Positions 48,677 to 60,896 of a stretch of DNA of 64,000 bases are shown piece by piece. The stretch's first letter is position 1. Each line of letters starts with the position of its first letter. The stretch comes from Paracyclopina nana (taxonomy: Eukaryota; Arthropoda; Copepoda; Cyclopoida; Cyclopettidae): contig JAGUCH010000007.1 in the NCBI GenBank assembly GCA_019096065.1, positions 3,308,501 to 3,372,500 on the forward strand, given 5' to 3'. Below the pieces are notes generated by a model, which saw nothing but the letters and a program-made list of their open reading frames with translations, ran no database searches and had not been told where the DNA came from. Both the position numbers and the translations under genes were made by a program.

Positions 48677-49846
48677 CTAGTCACACAGTATATTTGAGGG
48701 TGAATACAGAAACAAAATAAATGCACTTTTTCTTAGGTAGTGATCTGCCTTCAGATTGGATATAACCTTTTTGAAGCCAGATATCAAAACTGCCAAGAAA
48801 ATTATAGCTGCTCCTATGCAACTCAGCAAACCTGGCGATACCTACTGAGAAAAAGAAGGCACAAAATTGTGCATCAAAAGTAAGGACTAATCAAAAGGAT
48901 TACCTTGAAGAAGAAAATTTGAAACAGAAATGCATAGAGGACAACAAATGACTTTCTGAGTAGGGCGCCAGTAGCAGCAGTTTCAATTAAACTTGGCAGC
49001 CAAAACCATTCCAAACTGGTTAACAAAACTAATAACACCTGTCAGCACTAACAAAAACCTATCCCATCCAGATGCAGGAAAGCAGGTTCTGCCAAGTGCC
49101 AAAATCACTACCAAACTTGTAAGAAATCCAACAACCCCCAATACAGAAACCACTTTTGACCAATGGAGATCTTTGAAAAAGAATTCTTATTGCTTAGTGG
49201 AGCAAGCAAACTAATCAGGTTTGTTTACCTTTTAGGTATCTTAGAATGACATAGACATTGCTCTGTAAAATTGTGGCACTAAGAATCATGCCTATCATCG
49301 CATAAATAGCAGCAGGATCTTTGGCATACATTTCAGAGGTCCCAAAAATGAATGGAGGCTTGGCAATAAGGACAATTCCAGTGAATACTAAGATAACATT
49401 GAGTATATCTGCTATTGCAATAGTTTCCTTGATGAATAGCCTTGCAAAAATCACAGTAAACATGGGAGCAGAAGCTCCAATCATGGTGGCATCAGCAAAT
49501 GGCAAATGCTTTAAAAAGACAAGAATAAATTTAGAATTTGTGAATTAATTTGGAATCTTACTTGCAAAGAAAAGTAATTGATCATTAAAGAAGCTGTGCC
49601 CAAAATTGCTCTTAGTGTGATGAGAACACGCTTGCCAACAGGAAACACTGACTCAGTATTTGATCTCAGAGCTGAGAATGGAGCTGACACTAGGATCATG
49701 ATGAGAAATCTCACTGTGGTTATCAAAAATGAGTCCACATGGCTCAAATGCTTGACCAAAGCACTGGTGCTGCAGCCAAAGAAAGCTGTGATGGCACAAA
49801 TGCCAATTCCAATGAAAGGTGACAAGCAGCTGCTCGTCTTTGACAT
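48677..49846 (-). pseudogene. SLC35G-like transporter, paralog B, frameshifted
   Basis: Exons 49846-49562, 49508-49229, 49170-48904 and 48841-48677. Exons 1 and 2 have the same lengths as in paralog A, but exon 3 is 267 nt instead of 263. Four extra bases lie in 48984-48992 (AAGTTTAATTGAAAC where the paralogs have a QFE-coding stretch). They shift the frame and bring a TGA at 48985-48983. After the insertion the original frame resumes intact (TAATGALLRKSF). This looks like a young pseudogene, a truncated 6-7 helix protein, or an assembly error. Confidence 0.75.
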
Positions 49847-49941
49847 TGTTTTTTGACTCTACTGTGATCTAATGTGGACCACAACAACATACAGCTCTCT
49901 ATTAAGTACAGTTCATGATATGAAACTAGTTATCATTGCTC

Positions 49942-51107
49942 CTAATGATAAGAGGCTTCAGGGATGGAGGAGAACAAGAATGAACATATCCTGTTTTGCT
50001 TCAAGCAATGATCTCCATTTAAACCTTCAAACAGTTTCTTCATTCCAGATGCCAGCACAGCCAGCAAAATTGAGATAGCTCCCAAAATGCTGAGCCAACC
50101 AAGAGGGTCCTAGCAGATATCAGAACTAGGGCTTAAATCAAAGTTCATACTGTATGGAATATTTTACTTGGAAAAATATCAGTTGGAAGGTGAAAGCAAA
50201 GATGACATCAGATGCTTTTCTCAGTAGAGCAACTGTTGCAGCACTCTCAAACTGAGCTGAAATGACCAGACCAATTTGGGCTAGAAAACTCAGCACTCCA
50301 ATAAAGACAAGGTAACTTCTGTCAAGTGCTGAGCCAGGAAGACATGTTGTGCCAACCATCATCACCACAATGAAGCTCTCCAAGAATCCAAAGATGCCAA
50401 AAACTGAGCAGGTAACTGACCAATGGACTTCTGAATGAATAATTTAAGATGGTCAATCAAGGCCTTTCCAAATAATTTTGTTACCTTTTAGAGATCTGAG
50501 GGTGACATAGACATTGGACTGTAGAAAAATGGAAGCCAAGACTAGAATTATCACAGCATTGAGAGCATTGGGGTCATTTAGGTACAACTCAGAGCTTCCA
50601 AACAGAAATGGAGGCTTCACTATCAGCACAATGCCCACAAACACCAATAAAACATTAAGCAAGTCCACAATCATGACTGGCTCTTTGATGAAAAGCCTTG
50701 CAAAAAAGACAGTGAATATAGGAGATGTTGCTGAGATCATGACACAATCAGCCAAGGGCAAGTGCTGAAAAAAGTACATTATTAATACTCAAAAGAAGAC
50801 ATTTTCAAAAATGACTAACCTGAAGACAGTAAAAGTGGATTATGAGATTTGAAGCTCCCAGCAGAGATCTCAGCAAAAGGACACCCCTTTTTCCAGATGG
50901 AAAAGGAGACTCAGTTTTGGATTTGAAAGCAGTGATGGGAGTTGACAACAAGGCCAACACCAAAAATCTTAAGCAGCTAATTGTGAATGGGTCAACATGA
51001 CTCAGTTGCTTTACCATGACATTTGTCATGCAAAAAAACATTGATGAAACAAGTGTTATTAGCAAGCCAAAAAAAGGAGCTAATATTTGTATACATTGTT
51101 CTCCCAT
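49942..51107 (-). CDS. SLC35G-like (EamA/DMT) transporter, paralog C, 332 aa
   Basis: Exons 51107-50820, 50764-50485, 50430-50168 and 50109-49942 (999 nt, in frame). Typical segments are VKQLSHVDPFTISCLRF, LADCVMISATSPIFTVFFA, VGIVLIVKPPFLFG and AQFESAATVALLRKASDV. About ten transmembrane helices and a short polar C-terminal tail are predicted. It is the third member of the tandem array, and its start codon is about 400 bp from the divergent seven-pass gene at 51510, so they share an intergenic promoter region. The substrate is unknown. Confidence 0.88.
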
Positions 51108-51509
51108 GATGATTTTAGGAGTCAGCTGATTGCTTTCTTGAGAAAGCTTTCTAATACGTGTACATCAACTTTTGCATCACTTCAATGAATAAGGTCCAGT
51201 TTTGTAATAATAGTACTATTAATTTCACTTAAGCCTAACATCAGTATCCAAATTGATAATTTTTAACCTGAACACATAGAGCCATTTTTTCAGAACTTCC
51301 AAGAAAAGTGGAATGTTTGCCAATAAGCTTCTTCTTCATCTTTCTGAGTTGATATATATTTATATATTTGGCTTTTTTTTACATAAAGCTCAGTATTTTA
51401 AGGTGTAAGATTAGGTTTTTAAATACCAAGAGTGGTACGTGTTGCCTGCTTATAAAATAAACACTTATTGTAGCAGAGGAACAGTTTTGGCCGCACTCAC
51501 GATTTCACC

Positions 51510-52391
51510 ATGGAGGGAGACAGCCATTATATGAGTTTGGTATTATTTCACACTGTCACAATATTAGCAACATTTCAAGCTTTCATGTTATTTACTTTGG
51601 TTTGGCATTACTTGAACAAAAAGCCTTTTGGCATGCAAACTTCACTTGATCAAGTAATAAAGGATCTTTTGGCATCAACATTCATTACTTCAAGCTTATC
51701 GTCAATCTTGCAATTTAATTGGATCCCATTCTACTTCCTACCTGAATCACTTATTGCCTACTTTTTCATCATGCTAATGATTGCACATTCCATGTTTATG
51801 AATCTGATATGTATCTCCTTGCTGAGATACCTATACATTTTTCATTCGGCATGGATCTTAGAGGTAAATGATGCCTTGATTGTTGGTGCAACACGCCTAA
51901 CAATTTTGGTCAGTTCATTAACATTAGCAACTATTGAAGTCACAGCCAATGACTATAGACAGAGCAAGCTATACTCCTACCTCACTCGCACTCATAATGA
52001 CAGTCCTATTGCAATTCCTGCTCCAACTATAAGTTTCATAGCGTGTGTTGCAGTAGTAGTTGTTTTCACAATTATGATACGAATTGAATTGAGCAAGATC
52101 CTTTGCAAAGAGAAACCTCCAGATTTTGGATACTCTTTTTGGACCATGAGAACAATTGGAGTTCTTTTGTTGATCAGTGGGCTGCTTGCTGTATTGTGGC
52201 TCTCTATTGACATTTCTAACAGCAGCAATGAAAAAGAGAAACGATTACAGATACATGCTATGTCCACAGTGATTCTACTGAACCTAATACCAGCCATAAT
52301 GATCATGAGACACCCACACATGTCAAAATTTGTAGCAAAAGCTATGAAAAAGAAGCTCAAATTCAGAGTTTTTAGGGTGCATCCAAATTAG
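51510..52391 (+). CDS. Seven-pass membrane protein, possible orphan receptor, 293 aa
   Basis: A single exon beginning MEGDSHYMSLVLFHTVTIL. Seven hydrophobic segments are visible. After the third comes LLRYLYIFHSAW, in the place of the DRY region of class A receptors, but NPxxY is missing from TM7 (VILLNLIPAIMIM). The tail is very basic. It is about half identical by eye to the gene at 52851-53702 over its whole length, so the pair arose by tandem duplication. It is probably a lineage-specific chemosensory-like or orphan GPCR. I do not recognise a named family. Confidence 0.75.
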   Translation: MEGDSHYMSLVLFHTVTILATFQAFMLFTLVWHYLNKKPFGMQTSLDQVIKDLLASTFITSSLSSILQFNWIPFYFLPESLIAYFFIMLMIAHSMFMNLICISLLRYLYIFHSAWILEVNDALIVGATRLTILVSSLTLATIEVTANDYRQSKLYSYLTRTHNDSPIAIPAPTISFIACVAVVVVFTIMIRIELSKILCKEKPPDFGYSFWTMRTIGVLLLISGLLAVLWLSIDISNSSNEKEKRLQIHAMSTVILLNLIPAIMIMRHPHMSKFVAKAMKKKLKFRVFRVHPN

Positions 52392-52850
52392 CAATACATT
52401 GTTATTGGAACTCTGCACTGAAAAATATTTCCTTGTTAATATCAATCCTATATAACTAAGAGTTGTGTAATAAATACATTTGACCCTGTAGAGAATTCCT
52501 CCTTTCTTTCTCAAAGATTTATGCTGTTGGATGAAAAACCTTCAAAAAGTCAGGCCTAATCTCTGTACATAACCTATCATTTCTTCATTATGAACTGATA
52601 GTGACATGACATAAATGTAAGACTGGGCTTTCGCGGCAATTAGAGGCAATTTTAGTTCATTCAAGCAATTTGCAACCAGCTAGATTGATTACAGCGCAAT
52701 TGAAACCTTTGATTATATTTAGATCATCAAAAAGAAAGCCATTTTGCCAAGGAGAGTCTGAGCCATTCTTCAACTCAAGTAGCTCATTAGAGTAAAAATG
52801 TTTAAATATCAACAAAATTAAGGTCCAGCATCATCAAAGACATTTTAGCT

Positions 52851-53702
52851 ATGGAGGGAGCAAGTGAGTTTGTGATGCTGCTTTTTCACACAGTCACAAT
52901 TGTTGCTACAATAATAGCTTTTATGCTATTTTCTTTGGTTTGGCATTATTTGAGCAAGAAGCCTTTTGGCATGCAAACTCCACTCGATCAAGTCATCAAG
53001 GATCTCTTGGTGGTAACATTGACAGACTCAACTCTAGCATCACTGAGACAACTGGAGTGGATACCATTCTACTTATGGCCAGATTCTCTGATGGCCTATT
53101 TCTTCACTGAGTTAGTGATAGCGCATACCATGTTTTTGTTTTTGATATGCACAGCCTTGCTGAGATATGCGTACATTTTTCATTCCGTATGGATCTCAGA
53201 GGTGAATGATGCCTTGATCGTGAGCACAACCAGGGTAGCAATCCTCGTCATTTCATTCATGCTGGCATCTATTGAAGTCACAGCCAATGATTATCGGCAA
53301 ACCAAGTTATTCTCCTACTTAACTCGCACTCCAATAGAAAATCCAATCGTAGTTCCTGCACCAACCATAAGTTTCATGGTTTGTACATCTATTATAGTTG
53401 TTTTTTCAGTTATGATCAGGATTGAGGTGAGCAAGTTTCATGGAAAGGAAAAGCTGCCAGACTTTGGATACTCTTTCTGGACCATGAGAAGCATTGTGGT
53501 TCTTTTGGTCATCACAGGACTGCTTGCACTCTTGTGGCTCTCAGATGGATTGATCAGCAAGGAGAGTGAGGGCAAGAAACGATTACAGATTCATTCCATA
53601 TCCACAGTTATTATCTTGAATTTATTGCCAGCAGTAATGATAATGAGACATCCACAAATGTCATCTTTTGTTGTTAAATACATCACCATGTTTTTCCGTT
53701 GA
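52851..53702 (+). CDS. Seven-pass membrane protein, paralog of the 51.5-kb gene, 283 aa
   Basis: A single exon beginning MEGASEFVMLLFHTVTIV. It shares KKPFGMQTPLDQVIKDLL, LLRYAYIFHSVWISEVNDAL, IEVTANDYRQ and DFGYSFWTMR with its neighbour. Seven hydrophobic helices are present. The tail is shorter and less basic. The same remarks on function apply: a receptor-like topology without clear class A hallmarks beyond the RY motif after TM3. Confidence 0.75.
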   Translation: MEGASEFVMLLFHTVTIVATIIAFMLFSLVWHYLSKKPFGMQTPLDQVIKDLLVVTLTDSTLASLRQLEWIPFYLWPDSLMAYFFTELVIAHTMFLFLICTALLRYAYIFHSVWISEVNDALIVSTTRVAILVISFMLASIEVTANDYRQTKLFSYLTRTPIENPIVVPAPTISFMVCTSIIVVFSVMIRIEVSKFHGKEKLPDFGYSFWTMRSIVVLLVITGLLALLWLSDGLISKESEGKKRLQIHSISTVIILNLLPAVMIMRHPQMSSFVVKYITMFFR

Positions 53703-54056
53703 ATAAATAACTCATCTTAATCTTGAACCAGACAAATGATCATTTCATATTTTCACTTAATTTTATGAATAATCAGAAAAAGCATTGCTAGAAAGTTGCT
53801 AGAGCCTGATATCAATTGCACAATGTGAACTAGTTGTGTGCAGTTTCATCCAGTCATGAGAGGTTGCGGTCAGTTTTAAGTGAAATGGTGGCTTTCAATT
53901 TCAATTTAGCTCTGCAGCCAAATTGAGTGTAGACATGAGCATGCTTTCTTTGAAGTATAATTGTCATAGCAACCTTTGCTTTGGCTTAAAGGATGCTCCT
54001 GGGTGAAAACATGTTCTATTCAAGTTACCCATTAGCCTGAAGCACAACTGAGCGAA

Positions 54057-55202
54057 ATGGAAGATATCAAGCTTATCAACTTAAAGATGCTGAGGCCTGA
54101 AAACAGCACTATTTGGCAGCCATTGCTACAATCTTTAGTTGGGCTGATGACCATGATTTTTGGGCTCTTCATACAAATTAGGCTGTATATCTTGATCAGA
54201 AGAAAACGCAACAGGGGAATCAATGATTTCATAAAGGCCCATCAGGTAATTATTCCATGGTTGCTTGTCAGCAATATTTAACTCATAAATTTTTTATCAT
54301 AGACCATGTTTATCTTCATTTATCCATTTGTCATAAGTGATTTGACCATTAAGTCCATCAGTCAATCCCCACATGATGTGCTGGGTGACATTGGTTGTCA
54401 CTTTTTCAGCTTCATCATGAACTTCAACTTTATCTACTTCCAACTCAGATCTTTTTTTCTGGCCCTCTTTCGCTGCCTGTGCATAGTCCACAATGGTCAA
54501 CTAGCTTGCTTGGGTCCAAAGGTATTGTATTTTCTAAAGTATTTCAAAGAATTTTAGGAAATATAAAAATAAGAATTTTTTTAATGAGCTTGATCTCTCT
54601 CTCAGAAGCTGGTTCAAATTGTGACAGTGCTGAGTTTTCTGGTTCCAATCTTCATCACCATAACAACAAGCCTTCCAGTTGATGCTGCAAATGGGGTATT
54701 CATCTTCAAGTGTCAGGGCAGATATGAAAAAGTATTTGACCAAATCACTGGAGAGGAAAGGAGATTGAATTGGTGTGAAAATAAAGGGATTTTGTGCCAG
54801 ATATCAAGAGCCATTTTCTATGCCATGTCCAGCAACCTTCCGGATTTGGCCCTCTTGATTGCCACAGTGCTCACTATCCACAAGCAAACCGAAAAAGTCT
54901 CTGGAATCATGACCCAAACAACATTGGTGAACCGAAGAAAGGACAATGGAGTGATGATGTCCATATCAGTTGCAGAATGGATCCTGGAGCTATTCTTGAA
55001 TATCATTTTCATACTGTATGTGAAATACTTGTATGGATACTCTGCATTTCTGAACAAATTAGCCCTGAACATCCTGAGCTTTGTCCAATTTTCAATTCTG
55101 CCAATGTTTTACTTGATGGGAGACATGTATTTCAGAGCATTGATGTCTCACCATGGCTTTGTGAAAGCTCTATGGATAAGATTGCTCCACTCAGCTGAAT
55201 GA
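54057..55202 (+). CDS. Multi-pass membrane protein, receptor-like, 334 aa
   Basis: Exons 54057-54245, 54303-54521 and 54606-55202 (1005 nt, in frame). About seven hydrophobic segments: LLQSLVGLMTMIFGLFIQI, then IFIYPFVISDL, FFSFIMNFNFIYFQ, IVTVLSFLVPIFITI, AMSSNLPDLALLIATVL, ILELFLNIIFILYV and LSFVQFSILPMFYLM. A Cys-containing loop lies between the fourth and fifth segments. FRCLCIVHNG may stand at the cytosolic end of TM3. It is not clearly similar to the two neighbours, though it shares their orientation and general topology. The family is unknown. Confidence 0.65.
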
Positions 55203-56109
55203 ATAAAATGCATTCTTTTTTTAAAAAAATGTATATAACTATATTATAACTCATCTGTTTCAAATATAATAAACATAATTACTAGAGATAGGAGTGCTAT
55301 TATGAGCCTTAGCACACGTTATAAACCTTAAGAACAAATAGTAAAATCATTGATTTACCAACTTCTGGCCGAATCAATTAACAAAAATTAGATAATTTAA
55401 GCCATGTAATGACACTTGCTCAAGAGAAGATGTTTTAATTTGTATTTTTTAACTCCACAAAATCGTAGTCAGTCCTTTGTGAGAAAATTCATTAAGTATC
55501 CCCGATTTTCATATTCCAAACTTGACTATTTTTTATATCAAATTAACCAATGAAAGAGCTTACCAAGTCATGGCCGGGTTATCTAATTTGAGTAACTCCC
55601 TCGTTAATGTTACTTTCGTGGGATCTTCCAGCCTCAGAGCTTTTGTATTTCAGCTCAACTGAGTTTTTGGCCTCAATAAGCACTGATCAGAGGCAATTCT
55701 GATTTTTGGCGGAATGTTTACACTTCAAATGTTTACTGAAAGTAAGCTGTTGCAGAGTTGCCAGAAAGAACCCTGAAAATCCTCCAGTTTAACTGACTCC
55801 TAAAATATGCAAGAAACCTAATGTTTATGAAACATTATTTCATTCTAGCTTGGCCCCATTTTGGATAAAATTACAAAAAATGAAGAAGTCAGCTAACGCT
55901 AGCAGGGATTTTTTAGCTAATTTTAAGCCAAAAAAACACTTCACGAATTTGCTCCTTCAAATATGAAACCAAAATAGGGTATTTTTGAGAGACTAAAAAG
56001 CACTTTTAAATATTCTGGCCTTTTCAGAAAATATGCTCAAATAACAAGCCCATCATGGCATTTTAAGCTGTTCTCTTGAGTTTTCTATTTGAAGTACAAC
56101 TAACTTTTA
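55203..56109. other. Intergenic
   Basis: AT-rich, with AATAAA-like words just after the 55202 stop (near 55200 and 55267). No coding exon is recognised. Confidence 0.5.
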
Positions 56110-58106
56110 TCACAATGTTGTCTCTTTCCCATACAAAATGCACTTCTCCATTTCTCCATTGATATCAATCATTTGCATTTTCTTATGACTGTGCCTCTTT
56201 TTGTGGTTGGATTGAGGAGCCTTAGGAGGCAAGTCATTCAAGCTTCTTTTTTGCCTACTATGACTATGATTTTGGTAAGAGTTGCTGGAGGTTTTCCTGA
56301 GAAATCCCCCATTTTGCAGAGCAGTCACACCTTCCATTGAAGGTGTTCTCCTGTGTCCAATCCGAGATCCTTCTGAGTGGGCTCTTTTGTGGCTTTTTTC
56401 AAAGCACTCCTCATCTGTGGTTGCAGTGCTGGAATTGCTATTGTAATTAGTTCCATTTTTCTGGCTAGTCATCATGCTAGTTGTTGCCTTAAAAACTTGT
56501 CTGGAACAATTGATTGGCAATGGCACAGGAGGGGGTGAAGGTAATGATGACTCTTCATCTTCTTCCTCATCCTCAATGAATCTGCAAAAAAGTGAAGAAA
56601 AATATTCAATTTGTCCTTATTTGGCTTTTTCCTGCATGTACATACTTTGGCTCTTTTTGCTGCCAGCTCCCAGTGGAATATTTCTTGGAAGGTTTTTGGT
56701 ACTGGTTGCTGTTATTGGTAGTTTTGAAATTCTCCATAGATCTGCTTCTTCTGTGCATCATTCCTCCTGAGGAATTTTGCCTCTTGACTTTCCTCAGAAA
56801 ATGAGCAGGGGGTAAGAGTTCAAACCTGGCCTCAGGCAAAGGCTGATACCTGAAATCATAACCACATGTTTTTTGCAAATGACTCATTTTGGAACAAAGG
56901 AGGGGAAAGTTGTGGCTATGAATTGCAGCTCATTTGCATGGCAATTTCAGCAATTTTTTGGGGATATTATGTGCAGCTGATCTAATGTCAAATTATCTGT
57001 ACCTTCCAACTTGCCCTTCTTCAATGTGAAGGCCATTCTTTTTGTACATGTTGCTGAAGCTACTGCTGAGGGGAAAGTCTTGATTATTGATCACTGATCT
57101 GTCAAAGCTTTTGTCCTCAATCAGAAGCTCATCTTCAGCATCAGACACCAGAGCTATGGTGGACTCTTCATTTTTGGTAGTGAGGCTACTGGAATTTGTA
57201 TTGAGATTCATTGGAGCAGAATGATGATTATGATGATTGGTCATGAATTTCCTGTTGGATTCTTCCACACTAGACACTTTGTAGTTGGAGCAGCCAACTC
57301 CAAAAATGTTCAAGATATTGAAATAATGAGTTGGGTAAAACTGAGGCATGGACTCGGCCACTCCACTGTACTCAAGCAAAATGGGCTCTATGTCTTTGAT
57401 GCTCTCATTGGTATCAACCACTGGCTTTTTTCTCCTTGGAGTTGAAGTCACCACTTTGGCCTCAGACTTATTCTTATGGGGCTTTTTGCCTTTAATGGGT
57501 GAAATATTGGACAGCATGGCATCCACTTCCATGGACTCTACAGTTCTCAAAGTGAAATCCTCATCACTGAGATCATCCTCATCTTCTTCCATAAGTTTGG
57601 TGCTGTTGATTTTAGTGAAAGCAGTCTCTTCATCTTGAGGAGCTTGGAAGTCCTCACAAATTTTGTAGCCTCCCCTCTTTTTCCTGCTGTGACTTCTTCC
57701 GCAACATCCTTTACAAATACCTTTATAAGAGTGTTCTTAAGCAACATTTAAGGCTCAATTTACCTTTCATGAGAAGAAATCTTGAGCACCTTTCAGACTG
57801 AGGACAACATCCCCAAAAGGGATCAGAGCAGCAATCCCAGCATAAGTAGCAACACCTTGAGAAGTAGCAGCATAGGCAAGATAATGTCAGCACTGCCAGT
57901 GACCAGGCCAAAATCTTCCACCAGGTATCAACCAGCACCATAAATTCTTCATCGGCTCTCTCATCATTGGAGATCACTTGAACTTGGATAATAGGAGGCT
58001 CCAAGCCTTCTTCAGTCAAATTTTGTTCCAGAGCTTGGCCAAGCCTTGACTGTCCTATCAGCCAAAGTAGACTACTGATGACTGTTGAACCAGAGCAAAC
58101 TCCCAT
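56110..58106 (-). CDS. Unknown type I single-pass membrane protein with Cys-rich juxtamembrane segment, 578 aa
   Basis: Exons 58106-57764, 57720-57003, 56849-56646 and 56581-56110 (1737 nt, in frame). A signal peptide (MGVCSGSTVISSLLWLIG) leads a short acidic ectodomain of about 40 residues. One transmembrane helix follows (WWKILAWSLAVLTLSCLCCY) and then a remarkable Cys cluster (CCYLCWDCCSDPFWGCC). That cluster suggests palmitoylation or metal binding at the inner membrane face. The long cytosolic part is acidic, then Ser/Asn-rich and finally basic with His-rich patches, and is probably disordered. Possible phosphosites include RRTPS and RRSRS. I do not recognise the family; a membrane-anchored adaptor is a guess. 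Confidence 0.6.
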
Positions 58107-60090
58107 TTTTGAGCCTTATCACAATGGAGGCATTCTGGAAAAAGAGCTTCATTAAATTAGTCTCAGTTCTCTGGTGCCAATTAAAATGTGGAAGGTTCAT
58201 CATCGCATCTCTTTTTTCAAACTCAGCTGAATAACTAGTTCTAATAGAAATTGGATACTCTGGTGCATGGAGTGTGAAAAACAGAGATATAAAACTAAAG
58301 TGTAAAAACTGCTAAGAGCCAGTTTATTAGGGTCAAAAATAAAAAATGCATTTAGATTAGCATTAAGAAGTGGAAGGTCATTTTTCACTGCCATAGTAAA
58401 ACTTCCAAATTTTATTGCTGTCATGACACATTTTTCATCCATTAATTTCTCTTGGCAAGCAGGTGTTATAGAAATCTTGACAGGTTCAGCCTGAGGGCAG
58501 CTTTAACTCTTAAGACAAATGATCAGTGTCAATCTGAAAACTGCAGATTTACAAATACCCAAGAAGCATCAGCCAAGATTTCACAAAATCAAGATGGAAA
58601 TTCTGCTTGCCAATTTCAGATATTTTTTTTTATTTGGGGGCTCATTTGAAAAAATTGATGTGGGCGTCAATACAAAGTTTGCGTGAGCTCTAATGGTGAT
58701 TCAAAAAAAAAAAAAATGTAGTAGAACATCCTTTTTGCGGTTAAAAATGATTGAAAAAACGGTTTTTCTGGGGATACCTAAACTGACAAGGTCTCTTTTG
58801 TTTTTGAAGCATTTCCAGGTACAAAATTGACATTTTAAGGCCTGCTGCTGACTACATTTAGAATTCAGTAAATGGAAACAGGGTGATGAAAAGAGAAGTG
58901 AGCTTTTGTCAATTTTCCCTGAATGGCGGGATGACAAAGTGTTTTGGCAGCTTTTTCTTTCATCCTTTTGACAACTCTTTTTGTATCATATTTTCCACAG
59001 TGTGACAAAGTACACAGAGTAAAGCACCCTGTCCATTTTGGCTAACAAGAGCTCAGGCCCATTTTTGTCAACACTACAAAAATGGACCTTGAGTGGCCAA
59101 ATAGTGCTACAACCTGCCATTATTTCAAGATCTTGAAAATAGATGCTGTAAATTGAGATAGGTGAATTTTTTATGCAAATCACTGTAGAGGTGAATTTTT
59201 CTTTTGGAACCAAGAACCAAGCCTTATTTGTTCTTTTTGCATGTTGAACACATTTTTGGGCCTGCCCCATCTCTTTCAGCCTGGCTAAGTCTGTCTGGAA
59301 GCTAAACAGTTTTTCTCATTCGTGGCTTTAAGTTGTCACATATCTCATTCTGAGAGGCATTTTTATATTCTGTATAGTAGTCCACTGGGGGAGCCCCAAG
59401 ACCAAAAAAGCCCACGTGGGTTTGTGAACTTTTGGCCTTGTCAAATGTCAAAATGCTTCAAGTGTACAAAGATACATAGCAAAATGTAACATTTTTTGTC
59501 AGTGCTATAAAAATATAATTCAGCTTTTTTTTGAACACCTGCTCTTACCTAGATAATTCATTTTTAACTCGAATCTGATCTAGTTCTGATAATAATGCCA
59601 AATTTAATGTCTTGAGCCTAAATGTAAATTGTGGGACTAATATATTCACTGCTGAAGGCTTATTTACAATGCAGCAGTTCACTTTTCCCCATTTTTCAAC
59701 TGAGATGGAAGAAGAAATTTGAATTTTGGAATGTTGATGGCATCAGGAGATTCTTGAGGAGAATTCTCAATGCAATTTTCCAATTGTAGCTAGAGAGAGA
59801 GAGAGACAGAGACTGACCATAAATTACTAAATGGCAGCTTCCATTCAAGCCAAGGCAATTTTGCAATTTGAACTGAATTGTGAGAATTCTGCCCCAGACC
59901 TAATTATAGAGAATGGCTCAATTTTGCTAGCTATTATATGGGAAATTCTATTCAGCTAAGAGGATAAGGATCGTTTTCACTATTTGAACATTTGTCAGCT
60001 ATGAAAAGTATACATACTCTTTAAAGAGGCAAGGTTTAAAGTGATTTCAGCCAGTTCTGCCTGGCGGCCGTGCAGCGTCCACGGAACGGC

Positions 60091-60105
60091 GCGCCATCTG
60101 GTGGC
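60091..60105 (-). promoter_or_regulatory. CTCF-like motif
   Basis: The minus strand reads GCCACCAGATGGCGC, a very close fit to the CCASYAGRKGGC core and the fly AGRTGGCGC core. It lies in a locally GC-rich patch (60061-60110). Confidence 0.45.
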
Positions 60106-60896
60106 AAAGTTGGACATTACTGCATACCTTTTTTATGCAAGGTGGCTCGGTCGTAAATTGTGCGTTTCTTTTTAAGGCTATCAGCTTGGTCCAATTTTAG
60201 GCGTGAAAACCGAACTTGTCATGCAAACAGATGTTGAATTCATGCAATATAAGAGAAGGGCTTCTTTTCTGATTTACGAATTGTTCTTCGAATTTATTAT
60301 GCTTATGTGGGTGTCATGAGTGCAAGCATATACAAGCAAACAGGTGTGAAACGCTTGTGTGTGTATGTCAATCTTTTCTACCCTGAAAACATTGAACTGA
60401 TTTTTCATTTTCAATTACCATCATGTGTGCGGTTTTACTTTTCAATTACACCGCAATGTTCAATAAGCTCACATTCATTTGCATGCAAGAGTGGTGAAAG
60501 AAAAAAAATATTTCTGTATATTCATGTGAAATGGATCAACTTTCAAAAAAATTAGATCCATTTTGAAATATCAATGCAAAACTGGGAAGCAGTAATGCTT
60601 TTCGGAAATGATCATGCATCATCAGAATTGCAGATGATGAGGGCCTCTGAAAATGGCGCAAAAAAGCCGCACCCTTATAGCTCATAGGCAACAAGACCAA
60701 TCACTCTAAAAGTTAGCGTGTTTGCGAGCATCTCATGCAAAGCAGAATAAAATCTCTTTTTCAGTAACAAGAACTTGTTTTTCTGGTTTGCCACAAAACT
60801 GCATCATCTCAGTGCTAGTGCTCAGCTTCTCAGATGCAAAAATTTCACTTTTCTTGGCTCGAAAAAAACAGCTCACCAAGTTGTATCCATTTTAAT

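Noticed and set aside
54534..54743. Minus-strand frame over the third seven-pass gene
   Set aside because: It is antisense to a phase-consistent exon and has no features.
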